From positions 124,001 to 188,000 of the forward strand of contig CAWIJL010000006.1 of the NCBI GenBank assembly GCA_963836405.1: 64,000 nt of DNA, in the 5' to 3' direction. A program made the position numbers and the translations under genes. Under the pieces are notes generated by a model. That model had not been told where the DNA came from, made no database searches, and was given only the letters and a program-made list of their open reading frames with translations. Shown one piece after another: positions 25,999 to 35,940 of this stretch; the first letter of the stretch is position 1; every line of letters starts with the position of its first letter. The DNA is from CAWIJJ01 sp963836405 (GTDB lineage: Bacteria > Acidobacteriota > Terriglobia > Bryobacterales > Bryobacteraceae).

Positions 25999-27351
25999 GT
26001 GAAACCGGGCGGGCATTCATTCCGGACAGCTGCGACGTTGTTCCTGCTGGTGCTGCTCATCTATTCGGTCTGCCCGCCATTTACGTCCAACGACAGTTAC
26101 TTCGTCGTGCCGACGGCGCTGAGCCTGCTGCGTCACGGCACCACGGCGGTAGATGAATTCGTGCCGGGGGCGCCCGCGCAGGCGCGCTACGCGGTGGAGT
26201 GCGTTCCCGAGCAAGGTACGGCGGTTGCCTACGGTTCGCCCTGTCCGAACGGGCACTGGTACAACTTTTATCCGGTTGGGGTTGCGGTGCTGGCCCTGCC
26301 GGTGGTGGCGGTGCTCCAGGTGGTTACCAGCGCTATCGGGGCGGCTGTCCCGAACCTCAGCGCCTCGGCCGGACATCCGGTGCTTGCCGCGTTTTTTCGC
26401 GGCGACCTGGCAGGCGGCAACGCGGTGGCGCAGCTCGCGGTGGCGGCAATCATGGGCGCCGCTTCGGCCCTCCTCGTCTTTCTCAGCAGCGCCCGTTTTC
26501 TGCCATGGAAACAGGCAGCGGGGTTGGCGCTGCTATTCGCTTTCGGCACATCGCAGTTCTCCGTTTCCAGCCGAAACCTGTTCCAGCACGGCCCTTCGGT
26601 GCTGATGCTGTGTGCATCTTTGTATCTCTTACTGCTCGCGGAGGACGACCGCCGCGTTCTCCGATATGCCGCCGTGCCGCTGGCCTTCGCGTTCATCGTC
26701 CGGCCCTCCAACTTCATTGCGGTGGCGGCGCTCACGGCCTTTGTGGCAGTTCACCACCGCAAACAAATCGTGCCGTTCCTGGTCTGGAGCCTGCCGGTCG
26801 CCACCCCGTTCTTCGCGCTGAACCTGATTACGCGCCACAGCCTGCTGCCCACGTATTATCACGCGGACGCGGCGGGACGCATGCCGTTCGGTTCAGGGTT
26901 CTGGATGAACCTGGTCAGCCCCTCGCGCGGCCTGCTGGTCTTCACCCCCGTGGTGCTGTTTTCGGCAGTGGGAATGGTGCTGGCGGTGCGGCGGCGGTGG
27001 TGCTGGCCGCTGGCGCCCTACCTGATCGCGATCGTGGTGCTGCACATGTTTTTCATCGCTTCGTACTGGGCCGGCCATTCCTACGGGCCGCGATACTGGT
27101 CCGACATGATGCCCTTATTCGTCTTCTTTCTGATACCTGGCCTTGAGTATTGGCGTCAGATGGCGGGTTGGGCGCGCCCCGCCGTGGCATCCGTGTTTGT
27201 TGTGCTGGCCGCCTGGGGCGTATTCGTTCACGCGCGCGGTGCCACTTCGGTAGCAGCGCAGCAATGGAACATCTCTCCGGTTAACGTCGACGAGGCGCGC
27301 GAGCGCGTCTCGGACTGGAACGATCCTCAATTCCTCAGAGGTCTCAAATGA
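25999..27351 (+). CDS. Polytopic membrane protein, GT-C glycosyltransferase-like
   Basis: The 450-residue protein has about ten hydrophobic helices and begins with GTG immediately after the M16 stop. 'PPFTSNDSYFVVPTAL' in the first extracytoplasmic loop places acidic residues where GT-C transferases have catalytic Asp, and 'SYWAGHSYGPRYWSDMMP' near the C-terminus is typical of large acidobacterial membrane proteins annotated as glycosyltransferase family 39-like. The transferase assignment is tentative. It overlaps the downstream ROK gene by four bases. Confidence 0.6.
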   Translation: MKPGGHSFRTAATLFLLVLLIYSVCPPFTSNDSYFVVPTALSLLRHGTTAVDEFVPGAPAQARYAVECVPEQGTAVAYGSPCPNGHWYNFYPVGVAVLALPVVAVLQVVTSAIGAAVPNLSASAGHPVLAAFFRGDLAGGNAVAQLAVAAIMGAASALLVFLSSARFLPWKQAAGLALLFAFGTSQFSVSSRNLFQHGPSVLMLCASLYLLLLAEDDRRVLRYAAVPLAFAFIVRPSNFIAVAALTAFVAVHHRKQIVPFLVWSLPVATPFFALNLITRHSLLPTYYHADAAGRMPFGSGFWMNLVSPSRGLLVFTPVVLFSAVGMVLAVRRRWCWPLAPYLIAIVVLHMFFIASYWAGHSYGPRYWSDMMPLFVFFLIPGLEYWRQMAGWARPAVASVFVVLAAWGVFVHARGATSVAAQQWNISPVNVDEARERVSDWNDPQFLRGLK

Positions 27352-28214
27352 TTCTGGCAATCGACATCGGCGGCACCAAATATTCGATGGCTGTTTTTGA
27401 AGGCGAGCGGATGATCCGCCGAGAATCGAGGGCCACGGACTCGGCAGGCGGACGCGAGTGGATGGTGCAGCAGATTCGCGAAGTGGCTTCCGGTTGGATG
27501 CGGGAGTTCCGATTCGAGCGCTGCGGCATCGGCTTCGGCGGGCCCGTCGATTTCGCTCGCCAGCGCGTCGTGCTCTCGACTCACGTGGGCGGCTGGAAGG
27601 GTTTCGACCTCTGCGGGTTTGTGCGAGAGCTGACCGGCGCACCCGCGATCATGGACAACGACGCCAACGTTGGGGCCCTGGGCGAGGCGCACTACGGAGC
27701 CGGGCGCGGCTGCTCCTCTTTGTTCTACATGACGCTCTCTACCGGCATCGGCGGCGGAATTTTCGAAGGCGGACGCATCTGGCGCGGAGCCGACTCGTAC
27801 GCCGGCGAGATCGGACACCTCACCATCCGGCCCGACGGGCCTGAATGTTTGTGCGGGGCGCGCGGCTGCTTCGAAAGAATGTGCTGCGGACTCTGGCTGC
27901 AACGGGACTACGGCCGGTCGGCGCGGGAGCTTATGGCCGATGCGGAATTTGTCTCGCGCTATGTGGTCGACCTCGCATTAGGATTGAAAGCCGCGATCAT
28001 GCTGCTGAATCCGGAGCGTATCGCGATCGGCGGCGGCATCGGCAAGTCCGGCGACAAACTCTTTGTGCCCTTGCGGGCGGAACTCAAAAAACAGATCACA
28101 TCGTGGTCGGCGGCGCGCATTGATGTGGTGCCGGCCGCTTTAGGGGACGATAGCGTCCTTTTCGGGGCCTGCGCTTTGTGCCGTAAGGAACAGGCCACCC
28201 TCCCCCAGCCTTGA
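27348..28214 (+). CDS. ROK-family sugar kinase/glucokinase-like
   Basis: The 288-residue protein shows 'IDIGGTKYSMAVFEG' (ATP-binding phosphate-1 motif), 'IMDNDANVGALGEAHYGAG' (catalytic Asp region), 'STGIGGGIFEGG' and the zinc-binding 'CLCGARGCFERMC' motif of ROK proteins. It lacks an HTH domain, so it is a kinase rather than a NagC/XylR-type repressor. Sugar specificity is unknown. It is coupled to the upstream membrane protein (ATGA overlap). Confidence 0.88.
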   Translation: MILAIDIGGTKYSMAVFEGERMIRRESRATDSAGGREWMVQQIREVASGWMREFRFERCGIGFGGPVDFARQRVVLSTHVGGWKGFDLCGFVRELTGAPAIMDNDANVGALGEAHYGAGRGCSSLFYMTLSTGIGGGIFEGGRIWRGADSYAGEIGHLTIRPDGPECLCGARGCFERMCCGLWLQRDYGRSARELMADAEFVSRYVVDLALGLKAAIMLLNPERIAIGGGIGKSGDKLFVPLRAELKKQITSWSAARIDVVPAALGDDSVLFGACALCRKEQATLPQP

Positions 28215-28501
28215 GCGCAGGCCATAGCGCGGCTTATGCTGTTGTTGGGAAGCGCCATCCCTTCGTGCTGCACCTGCCGTTCGTACGGGTTTTCCGAAGG
28301 GAAACGAACCCCGGGATCTAGTACTTACTACCATGAAAGCGCGGGTGTGCTGCTCTATACATCCAGATTCGGGTTTGGGAGTCCGATGCGGTTACACTAA
28401 TGCCTCGAGACGCCATCTGGTTAGATGTAATTGTGTCGCGCCGAAGACGCCGACGCAGAGCAACAGGAAATCCCATCCTCCCCCGATCGGATACCGAATC
28501 G

Positions 28502-30058
28502 ATGCCGGCTAGAGTATTACCTGGGAACAAAGACCGGAAATTCAGACTGCTGTTCGAGGACCATCCGCAGCCGATGTGCATCGTGAACCCGGAAGACTGC
28601 CAATTCCTGGAGGTGAACGGGGCCGCGGTGAAGTTGTATGGTTATTCACCTGAAGAGTTCCGCGCCATGAAGTTGGCCGACCTCGAGTGTCCGCCCGAAA
28701 TGATGGAGCTCGGCCTGCCTTCGGAAAACACGCCAGTGGTCAATTGTCATCGCGCGAAAGACGGACGATTGATCGACGTGGAACTGGCGTATCACGACGT
28801 TCTCTTTCGGGGCAGTGACGCGCAGTTGGTCGTGATCATGGACGTCAGCGGCCGGCGGGAGCTCGAGAGCCGCCTGCGGCAGGCGCAGAAGATGGAAGCC
28901 GTGGGCATGCTGGCGGGCGGCATCGCACACGACTTCAACAACCTGCTCACCATCATCACGGGGTACAGCCAGCTCATTCTGAATAATCTTGCGCAGGCGG
29001 ACCCGAACCGGCATTCGGCCGAGCAGATCATGAAGGCCGGCGAACGCGCCGCGGCGCTGACCAAGCAATTGCTCGCCTTCAGCCGGCGGCAGGTGCTCCA
29101 GCCCAGGGTCCTCGATCTCAACCGGCTCGTCGCCAGCCTCACCACGATGCTCCAGCGCCTGATCGGAGAAGATGTCGATCTGCGCCTTAGTCTGAAGCCG
29201 GAGCTGGGCAGGGTTAATGCCGATCCGGGCCAGGTGGAGCAGGTCATCATGAACCTGGTGGTGAATGCTCGCGATGCGATGCCGAAGGGTGGCGTGCTGA
29301 CGGTGGAAACCGCGAACGTCGACCTGGACGACGGCTATGCCGGCCGTCATATCGACGTGAAGAAGGGGCCGTACGTGCTGCTGGCGGTGAGCGACAACGG
29401 TTCGGGAATGGACGATGTCACGCGCGCACACCTGTTTGAACCTTTCTTCACCACCAAGGGTTCGGGCAAGGGTACCGGTCTGGGACTCTCCACCGTGTTT
29501 GGGATCGTGAAGCAAAGCGGCGGAAGCGTGGAGGTCTACAGTGAGCCGGGCCGGGGCACGTCGGTCAAGGTCTATCTTCCTCGCATCGATCAGCCCGCGA
29601 TTCTCGAGCCCGAGCACGCCTCGCCCGCGGCCAGGCGCGGAACCGAAACCATTCTTCTGGTGGAGGACGACGACATGGTCCGCCACCTGGTGCGGGAAAC
29701 TCTCGAACGCGACGGTTACCGCATCCTGGACGCGCCCGGACCCCTCGAGGCCAAGAAGCTGGCCGAGCATTTCAAATCTCCGATCGACCTGCTGGTTACC
29801 GATGTCGTGATGCCCAAGGTCAACGGCCGCGAACTCGCCGATCACCTGGTCGCCCGCCGTCCCGGCATGAAGGTGTTGTACATGTCCGGCTACACCGATA
29901 ATGCGGTGCTCAACAGCGGCATTCTGCAGAAGGAAGTCGCCTTCCTGCAAAAGCCGTTCACGCCGGTGCGCCTTACCGAAAAGGTGCGCGAGGTGCTCGA
30001 GAGCGACGGCGGAAACGCGCAGGACGCAGGCGAAAGTTCCGGCGCCGGCACGCGCTAG
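28502..30058 (+). CDS. Hybrid sensor histidine kinase (PAS-HisKA-HATPase-REC)
   Basis: The ~518-residue protein has an N-terminal PAS domain ('LLFEDHPQPMCIVNPED'), HisKA with the phosphoacceptor in 'GGIAHDFNNLLTIITGYSQ', HATPase with 'NLVVNARDAMPKGG' and 'GKGTGLGLSTVFGIVKQSGG', and a C-terminal receiver ('ILLVEDDDMVRHL', Asp in 'LLVTDVVMPKVNG'). No membrane segment. Start ATG 28502 is preferred; an in-frame ATG at 28400 would add 34 residues with an Arg7 run that does not look like protein of this family. Confidence 0.9.
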   Translation: MPARVLPGNKDRKFRLLFEDHPQPMCIVNPEDCQFLEVNGAAVKLYGYSPEEFRAMKLADLECPPEMMELGLPSENTPVVNCHRAKDGRLIDVELAYHDVLFRGSDAQLVVIMDVSGRRELESRLRQAQKMEAVGMLAGGIAHDFNNLLTIITGYSQLILNNLAQADPNRHSAEQIMKAGERAAALTKQLLAFSRRQVLQPRVLDLNRLVASLTTMLQRLIGEDVDLRLSLKPELGRVNADPGQVEQVIMNLVVNARDAMPKGGVLTVETANVDLDDGYAGRHIDVKKGPYVLLAVSDNGSGMDDVTRAHLFEPFFTTKGSGKGTGLGLSTVFGIVKQSGGSVEVYSEPGRGTSVKVYLPRIDQPAILEPEHASPAARRGTETILLVEDDDMVRHLVRETLERDGYRILDAPGPLEAKKLAEHFKSPIDLLVTDVVMPKVNGRELADHLVARRPGMKVLYMSGYTDNAVLNSGILQKEVAFLQKPFTPVRLTEKVREVLESDGGNAQDAGESSGAGTR

Positions 30059-30066
30059 AATCGGTT

Positions 30067-31935
30067 ATGCGTTTTGTCCCGGCCGCTATTTGGGCCCTTT
30101 TGTGGGCGCCTCTCGCGGCGCAAACCACGGCACAGCTTCGAGTGGATGCCAGCGACGCCGCGCGCCGCCTTTACCACGTGCAGATGACCGTGCCGGCCAA
30201 AGCCGGTCCGATGACCCTGCTGTACCCGAAGTGGATTCCCGGCGAGCACGGGCCTACAGGTCCGATCGCGGATCTGGTGGGGCTGAAGGTCCAGGGCGGC
30301 GGGCAGACCATCCCCTGGACACGCGACAGCGTGAATATGTTCGCCTTTCGCGTAGAGGTTCCTGCCAGCGTCACGTCGCTGGACGTGACTTACCAGTTCA
30401 TCGCGGCTCCCGAGTCCGGGCAGTTTACCTCGGGCGCATCCACCACCAGCGAACTGGCCGTACTCAACTGGAACCAGGTGCTGCTCTACCCCGAAGGACC
30501 GGAGGGCCAGCGCATGCAGGTGCAGGCGACGCTGAAGGTTCCCGATAACTGGCGATACGGCACGGCGCTTCCGATCGCCAGCGAGTCCGGAAACGAGATT
30601 CGCTTTGAACCCGCTTCCGTGGGCACGCTGGTGGATTCGCCGGTCACTGCCGGGGCTCATTACCGCACCATCGATCTCGGCACCGTGAACGGCGCCAGGC
30701 ATTACCTGAATATCGCGGCGGACAGCGACCGCGCTCTGGAAGTGCCCGAGGAAACGGTGGCGAAGTATCGCAACCTCGTGCAGGAGACAGGCGCGCTGTT
30801 CGGAGCCCGCCATTACCGCAGCTACCACTTTCTCTACACGCTCAGCGACCACGTGGCGCATTTCGGCCTGGAGCACCACGAATCGAGCGACGACCGCTAC
30901 CTGGAACGGACGCTGATCGACCCCGGGCCGCTGAAAGCGTACGCCTACCTGCTGCCTCATGAGTTCGTGCATTCATGGAACGGGAAATACCGCCGTCCCG
31001 CAGGGCTCGTTCCCAGCGGCGAGGGCGGCTACGACCAGCCGATGCGGGGCGACATGCTGTGGGTGTACGAAGGGCTGACGAACTACCTGGGCGAGGTCCT
31101 GACACCGCGCAGCGGCTTGTGGACCAGCGAGGATTACCGCGATTCGCTGGCCGAGACCGCGGCCGAACTCGATACCAAGTTCGGGCGCACCTGGCGTCCA
31201 CTCGAAGATACGGCCATCGCCGCGCAGATTCTCTACAGCGCCGGTTCGGACTACTCCAGCCTGCGGCGCAGCACCGATTTCTATCCGGAAGGCACGCTGA
31301 TATGGCTGGAGGCGGATGTTACGATCCGCCAGCTTAGCAAAGGGGCGAAGTCGCTCGACGACTTCTGCCGGTCCTTCTATGGAGGACAGAACGGGCCGCC
31401 GGATCTGAAAACCTACAATTTCGACGATGTGGTGGCCGCTCTGAACGCCGTGCAGCCCTACGATTGGGCGAAGTTTTTGCAGGACCGCCTGCATTCCACC
31501 AACGTCCACGCGCCGCTTGGCGGCATCGAGCGTTCGGGCTGGAAACTGACCTACACCAACGTACGTTCCGACCTCTGGAAAGCGGAGGAGGAAGATCACA
31601 AGATGGTGGACATGAGTTATTCGGTGGGGATCAAGGTCAACGACGAAGGCACGATCACCGACGTGCTTTACGGCGGGCCGGCGCAGAAAGCGGGGATCGC
31701 GCCCGCAGTGAAACTGATCGCCGTGAACGGCCGCGCCTACACGCCGACGCTGCTGCGGGAGACCGTGGCCGGCACCGCCGATGCCGCGCGGACGATTGAG
31801 CTCCTGATCAGGAACGGCGAGTACTTCGAGAGGAAACGCGTGGAGTACCGGGGCGGGGAACGGTACCCGCACCTGGTCCGAGACCCGGGCACGCCGGACC
31901 TGCTCTCCGAGATCGTGCGGCCGCGTGTCCGGTAG
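30067..31935 (+). CDS. M61-family metallopeptidase with PDZ domain
   Basis: The 622-residue exported protein (signal peptide 'AAIWALLWAPLAAQ') has a beta-rich N-domain, a zinc site H298-E-F-V-H302 ('HEFVHSW') with a downstream Glu in 'VYEGLTNYLGEVL', and a C-terminal PDZ-like segment ('VLYGGPAQKAGIAPAVKLIAV'). This is the glycyl aminopeptidase (M61) architecture. It starts eight bases after the kinase stop. Confidence 0.88.
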   Translation: MRFVPAAIWALLWAPLAAQTTAQLRVDASDAARRLYHVQMTVPAKAGPMTLLYPKWIPGEHGPTGPIADLVGLKVQGGGQTIPWTRDSVNMFAFRVEVPASVTSLDVTYQFIAAPESGQFTSGASTTSELAVLNWNQVLLYPEGPEGQRMQVQATLKVPDNWRYGTALPIASESGNEIRFEPASVGTLVDSPVTAGAHYRTIDLGTVNGARHYLNIAADSDRALEVPEETVAKYRNLVQETGALFGARHYRSYHFLYTLSDHVAHFGLEHHESSDDRYLERTLIDPGPLKAYAYLLPHEFVHSWNGKYRRPAGLVPSGEGGYDQPMRGDMLWVYEGLTNYLGEVLTPRSGLWTSEDYRDSLAETAAELDTKFGRTWRPLEDTAIAAQILYSAGSDYSSLRRSTDFYPEGTLIWLEADVTIRQLSKGAKSLDDFCRSFYGGQNGPPDLKTYNFDDVVAALNAVQPYDWAKFLQDRLHSTNVHAPLGGIERSGWKLTYTNVRSDLWKAEEEDHKMVDMSYSVGIKVNDEGTITDVLYGGPAQKAGIAPAVKLIAVNGRAYTPTLLRETVAGTADAARTIELLIRNGEYFERKRVEYRGGERYPHLVRDPGTPDLLSEIVRPRVR

Positions 31936-31947
31936 TATGCTGTAGGC

Positions 31948-32795
31948 ATGTTTGCGCGCCGTCAGTTTGCGATTCGTTTGCTGCTTTCGGGCCTCGCGGG
32001 AGCGGGCGTCTGGCTGGCCTGGTCGCAGAATCAGCCACCCGCACAATTGACGCTCGAGAAAGTCACCGAGAACCTTTACGTCATTATCGGCAGCGGCGGC
32101 AACGTCGCGTTCATGCCGACCAGCGAAGGCGTCATTCTGGTGGACGACAAGTTCGCGCAGGACGGGCCGCAGATCCTGGCCAAGGTCAAATCCGTGACCG
32201 ACCAGCCGATCCGCTACGTGCTGAACACTCACCAGCACGGCGACCACACCGGCGGCAATCGGGCGCTCCTCGCCGCCAATGCGGAAATCGTAATCCAGAA
32301 GAATGCGCGCGCGAACATGGCGGCGGCGGAAATGCCCGGCATTCCGCGGCTCACCTTCAGCGAGGAGCGCAGGTCTTTCTGGGCGGCAAGGAAGTGGTGG
32401 CCCGCTATTTCGGCCGCGGCCATACCAACGGCGATGCCGTGATCTACTTCCCGTCCGAGCGCGTGGTGCACACCGGCGATCTGTTCACCAGCGGTGCGCC
32501 TTTCTGCGATACCACCGCTCATTGCAGCATCGCGGAATGGGACCAGACGCTGCGCAACGCCATGGCCTGGGACTTTGACAAGGCGATTCCCGGCCACGGT
32601 CCGGTCATGACGAAGGCGGATGTGGGCAAGTACGCGCAGAACGTCGCGACTCTGCGCGACCGGCTGGGCAAAGTTTGCGGGTCCGGAACCCCGGAAGAGA
32701 TCGCCGGGAAGCTGGATTTCACCGACTTGGGCTGGGGCAAGCCGGCGGCCTCCTTCACCCGCGGCGTCACCGGGATGTGCCAGGAACTCAGGTAG
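31948..32795 (+). CDS. Metallo-beta-lactamase-fold hydrolase (single frameshift)
   Basis: After a signal or membrane anchor ('FAIRLLLSGLAGAGVWLAW') the protein has the MBL zinc motif 'NTHQHGDHTGG' (about residues 93-103). Further metal ligands are in 'GRGHTNGDAVIYFP' and 'IPGHGPV'. The frame breaks near 32366: 'TFSEE' and 'VVARYFGRGHTNGD' are in different frames and one missing G (or two extra bases) explains it. The corrected product is about 282 residues, normal for periplasmic MBL-fold proteins such as the SoxH/quinoprotein-relay group. Whether this is sequence error or mutation is open. Confidence 0.82.
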
Positions 32796-32887
32796 GCAGG
32801 CTGCGGCGGCTCAGCCGGCGGGGATTCTCGTAAAGAACTCTTAACAAAGTAACATCCGCGTTACGACGCCCCGTCTCCCTAGGTGCA

Positions 32888-33622
32888 ATGGTTATCATGT
32901 CGCCCTCTACGGAGACTCGGGAAAACCGGGCGTTTGCCGCGGAAACCAAGTTCCTGGTGCCCGAAAGGCAAGCCGGCCAGATCCGGGAATGGGCCCGCTT
33001 GCGCCTTGCCCCCGATCCCAACGCGGCTGGGGAAAGTCTGGACAGCTACACCACGACGAGTCTCTATTTCGATACTGCCGAATTCGACATGCTCCACCGC
33101 AACGGCTCCTACGGGCGCTGTAAATTCCGCATTCGCCGTTACGGCCCAGGTGAAATCGTTTTTCTCGAACGCAAGCTCAAGACACGCGGCCTGGTCAGCA
33201 AGCGCCGCTCCATCGTTCCCATTGACGACCTGGCGCTGCTCGAAGGAAAAGAGCCGTTGAAGAACTGGCCCGGCTACTGGTTCCACCGCCGCCTGATTCA
33301 CCGCGGATTCCGGTGCGTCTGGCAGATCTCCTATGACCGGACGGCACGGGTAGCCGCCACCGCGGCGGGACCGATCCGCCTTACGCTGGATCGCGATCTT
33401 TGCGTGCTTCCCGTGGATCGCCCGCTCTTCCACGCCTCCGGGTCCGGATACCCGGTGGCGGAGCAGCGGTCCATTCTCGAACTCAAATATCTGTATTCGC
33501 TGCCGGCTCTGTTCAAGGAACTGATCGGCGATTTCCGGCTGAAGCCGCACCCGGTTTCCAAATACCGGCTGGCGGCGGCGACGCTCCAGGTGGAAGAAGC
33601 GAGAGAGGCATTGTGTGCCTGA
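32888..33622 (+). CDS. VTC-domain polyphosphate polymerase
   Basis: The 244-residue protein has the tunnel-fold features of VTC polymerases: 'AAETKFLVPE' (metal-binding ExK), 'SLYFDT', 'CKFRIRRYG', 'FLERKLKTRGLVSKRR', 'SYDRTARV' and the terminal 'LELKYLYSLP...SKY' block. Such proteins make polyphosphate from ATP. It is eight bases overlapped with the DUF4956 membrane gene and followed by a CotH-like kinase, a gene trio I have seen conserved in diverse bacteria. A second ATG nine bases downstream is equally possible as start. Confidence 0.85.
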   Translation: MVIMSPSTETRENRAFAAETKFLVPERQAGQIREWARLRLAPDPNAAGESLDSYTTTSLYFDTAEFDMLHRNGSYGRCKFRIRRYGPGEIVFLERKLKTRGLVSKRRSIVPIDDLALLEGKEPLKNWPGYWFHRRLIHRGFRCVWQISYDRTARVAATAAGPIRLTLDRDLCVLPVDRPLFHASGSGYPVAEQRSILELKYLYSLPALFKELIGDFRLKPHPVSKYRLAAATLQVEEAREALCA

Positions 33623-34298
33623 TATATTCACGTCGGCCTTTTCGAACGGCCCCACGATCCAGTTGCCGCACGTGGTGCTGCGGCTGGCCGTCGCGCTGGT
33701 GTTCGGCACGATTGTGGCGTGGATCTACAAGCGTACTACCGCGGATCGCGACTCGCTGAGTTCGTTCCCGATCACGCTGGCCCTGCTGGCCGTGCTGATC
33801 GCGATGGTGACGCAGGTGATCGGGGACAACGTGGCGCGCGCCTTCAGCCTGGTGGGCGCGCTTTCCATCGTTCGGTTCCGGACGGTGGTCCGCGACACCC
33901 GTGACACGGCTTTCGTCATTTTCGCGGTGGTCGTAGGGATGGCAACGGGAGCGCAGAACCCCTGGGTGGCGGTGATCGGAATCGCCGTCATCGGCGCGGC
34001 GGTTTTCTATACTTCGAAGCGGTCGAAGGTGGCGGATTGTTTCCCCGAGGCGTTCCTGGTGACGGTTCGTGTAGGACTGGGCTACGATGCCGACCACATT
34101 CTCGGCGGAACGCTGGACTCGCACCTGCATCAGCGGAGCGTGGTTTCCGTTCACACGTCGAAGCAGGGAGCCGCGCTGAACATCACCTACGAAGGCCGGT
34201 TGCGACGCACGGCATCGGCCGAGGCCCTGGTGAAGACTTTGAACTTGATCGATGGTGTGCAGGATGTCCGCTTCGAACGGCGCGACATGGAGGGGTGA
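33615..34298 (+). CDS. DUF4956 membrane protein
   Basis: The 227-residue protein has about four transmembrane helices in the first 130 residues ('VVLRLAVALVFGTIVAWIYK', 'SFPITLALLAVLIAMVTQVI') with the DUF4956 hallmark 'ARAFSLVGALSIVRFRTVVRDTRD' (quoted in two parts: 'ARAFSLVGALSIVRF' and 'RTVVRDTRD'). The C-terminal ~90 residues are soluble. By context it could be the membrane partner of the VTC polymerase, in analogy to the eukaryotic VTC complex; this is inference. Confidence 0.88.
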   Translation: MPDIFTSAFSNGPTIQLPHVVLRLAVALVFGTIVAWIYKRTTADRDSLSSFPITLALLAVLIAMVTQVIGDNVARAFSLVGALSIVRFRTVVRDTRDTAFVIFAVVVGMATGAQNPWVAVIGIAVIGAAVFYTSKRSKVADCFPEAFLVTVRVGLGYDADHILGGTLDSHLHQRSVVSVHTSKQGAALNITYEGRLRRTASAEALVKTLNLIDGVQDVRFERRDMEG

Positions 34299-34299
34299 A

Positions 34300-35931
34300 A
34301 TGAAAATACGAATGCTGTTGCTGGCAGGGGCGTGGGTTGCTTGGGCGCAGCCCCCCGACTTTCAATTTCAGCGGGGCGGCTTCGGAGGCGGCCGCGGCGG
34401 TCCGGGCGGTTCGAGGGAGCAGACCACGGCGCTGGTCAAAACATTCGATAAGAATGGCGATGGCTGGCTGAACGCCGAGGAGCGGAAAGCCGCGCGCGAG
34501 TCCTTGGGCAACCGCCAGGGCGCCCGGGGGTTCGGGCCCCGGGGCGGCTTCGGGGGAAGTTCGGAAGCGGTCGCGCCAGGACCGAAGTTGACGCCCGCCG
34601 ATGTTAAAGCCTACGGCTCCGAAGGCCTGTACGACGCGGCGGCCCTGCGCACGCTGTTCCTCGAGTTCGAGGACGCGGACTGGGAATCGGAGCTGATGGC
34701 GTTCCACAACACGGATGTGGAGGTTCCGGCCAAACTCACGGTGGATGGCAAAGTGTACCCGGAGGTGGGCATCCATTTCCGGGGCATGTCGTCCTTCATG
34801 ATGGTGCCCGCGGGGCGGAAGCACTCCATCAACCTTTCGATGGACTTCCGGAACAAGGAGCAGCGCCTGAACGGCTACAAGACCCTGAACCTGCTCAACT
34901 CCAATGACGACCCGTCGCTGCTTCGCACCGTCCTGTATCTGCAAATCATGCGCGACTATGTTCCGGCGCCCAAGGCGAACCTGGTGCGCGTGGCGATCAA
35001 CGGCGAGAGCTGGGGCATTTATTCGAATGCCCAGCAATTCAACACGGAGTTCACCAAGGAGAATTTCGAATCCACCAAGGGCAACCGGTGGAAGGCCTCG
35101 GGAAGCCCGAACGGCCGCGCCGGCATGGAATACCTGGGAGAGGATGCCGCCGCCTACAAGCGGATTTTCGAAATCAAGTCCAAGGACGATCCTAAGGCCT
35201 GGGCCGACCTGATCCATCTTTGCAAGGTTCTGAACACGACGCCGCCCGAACAACTCGAGAAGGCGCTCGATCCCATCATGGATGTGGACGGAACGCTGAA
35301 ATGGCTGGCCGTGGAGAAAGCGCTGATCAACAACGACGGGTACTGGATCCGCGCGAGCGACTTCAACATTTACCAGGATCCCAAGGGCAGGTTCCACTTC
35401 ATCCCCCATGACGCCAATGAGACGATCGTTCCCGCCGAAGGGGGCCGCGGCGGAGGTGGAGGGGGAGGCGTAAATCTCGATCCCCTGGCGGGCATCGACG
35501 ATTCTTCCAAGCCGCTGATTAGTAAGCTGCTGGCGGTCCCGGCTCTGCGCGAGAAGTACCTGCGCTACATGCGCGACGTGACGGAGAAGTGGCTCAGTTG
35601 GGAGAAACTCGGGCCGGTGGCGCAGCGCTACCACGATCTCATCGCGGCCGACGTCAAAACGGACACCCGCAAGCTCGGCACCACCGAGCAGTTCGAGAAC
35701 AGTCTCACGGTGGATGCGGCGGAAGGCGCGGGCGGAGGTATGGCCGGTCCGCCTCCGGATTTCGACGGGCAGGGCGGCCCGCCGGACGGCGGCTTTTTCC
35801 GCGGGCGCGGCGGTCGCGGAGGACGGGGATTCGGCGGGCGCGGCGGAGGAGGAATGAGTCTCAAGTCCTTCGTCCAGCAACGCAGGGAATTCCTCCTGAG
35901 TCACGAAGAGATCCGGAAGTTGTCGAAGTAA
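34300..35931 (+). CDS. CotH-like kinase-fold protein with EF-hand
   Basis: The 543-residue protein begins with ATG 34300 after GGAGGGG. It has a signal peptide ('MLLLAGAWVAWAQ'), an EF-hand-like calcium loop ('DKNGDGWLNAEE', about residues 48-59) and then the CotH domain: 'VGIHFRGMSSFM', 'INLSMDFRNKEQRLNGYKTL', 'WGIYSNAQQFN' and 'FHFIPHDANETI' with the catalytic Asp region. Gly/Arg-rich loops occur after the signal peptide, near residue 385 ('GGRGGGGGGG') and at the C-terminus. CotH proteins phosphorylate secreted proteins in Bacillus; the substrate here is unknown. Confidence 0.85.
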   Translation: MKIRMLLLAGAWVAWAQPPDFQFQRGGFGGGRGGPGGSREQTTALVKTFDKNGDGWLNAEERKAARESLGNRQGARGFGPRGGFGGSSEAVAPGPKLTPADVKAYGSEGLYDAAALRTLFLEFEDADWESELMAFHNTDVEVPAKLTVDGKVYPEVGIHFRGMSSFMMVPAGRKHSINLSMDFRNKEQRLNGYKTLNLLNSNDDPSLLRTVLYLQIMRDYVPAPKANLVRVAINGESWGIYSNAQQFNTEFTKENFESTKGNRWKASGSPNGRAGMEYLGEDAAAYKRIFEIKSKDDPKAWADLIHLCKVLNTTPPEQLEKALDPIMDVDGTLKWLAVEKALINNDGYWIRASDFNIYQDPKGRFHFIPHDANETIVPAEGGRGGGGGGGVNLDPLAGIDDSSKPLISKLLAVPALREKYLRYMRDVTEKWLSWEKLGPVAQRYHDLIAADVKTDTRKLGTTEQFENSLTVDAAEGAGGGMAGPPPDFDGQGGPPDGGFFRGRGGRGGRGFGGRGGGGMSLKSFVQQRREFLLSHEEIRKLSK

Positions 35932-35940
35932 GTGGCTGGT

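Noticed and set aside
28400..28501. N-terminal extension of the hybrid kinase with seven consecutive Arg
   Set aside because: The PAS domain begins at the later ATG and the extension has no conserved features.
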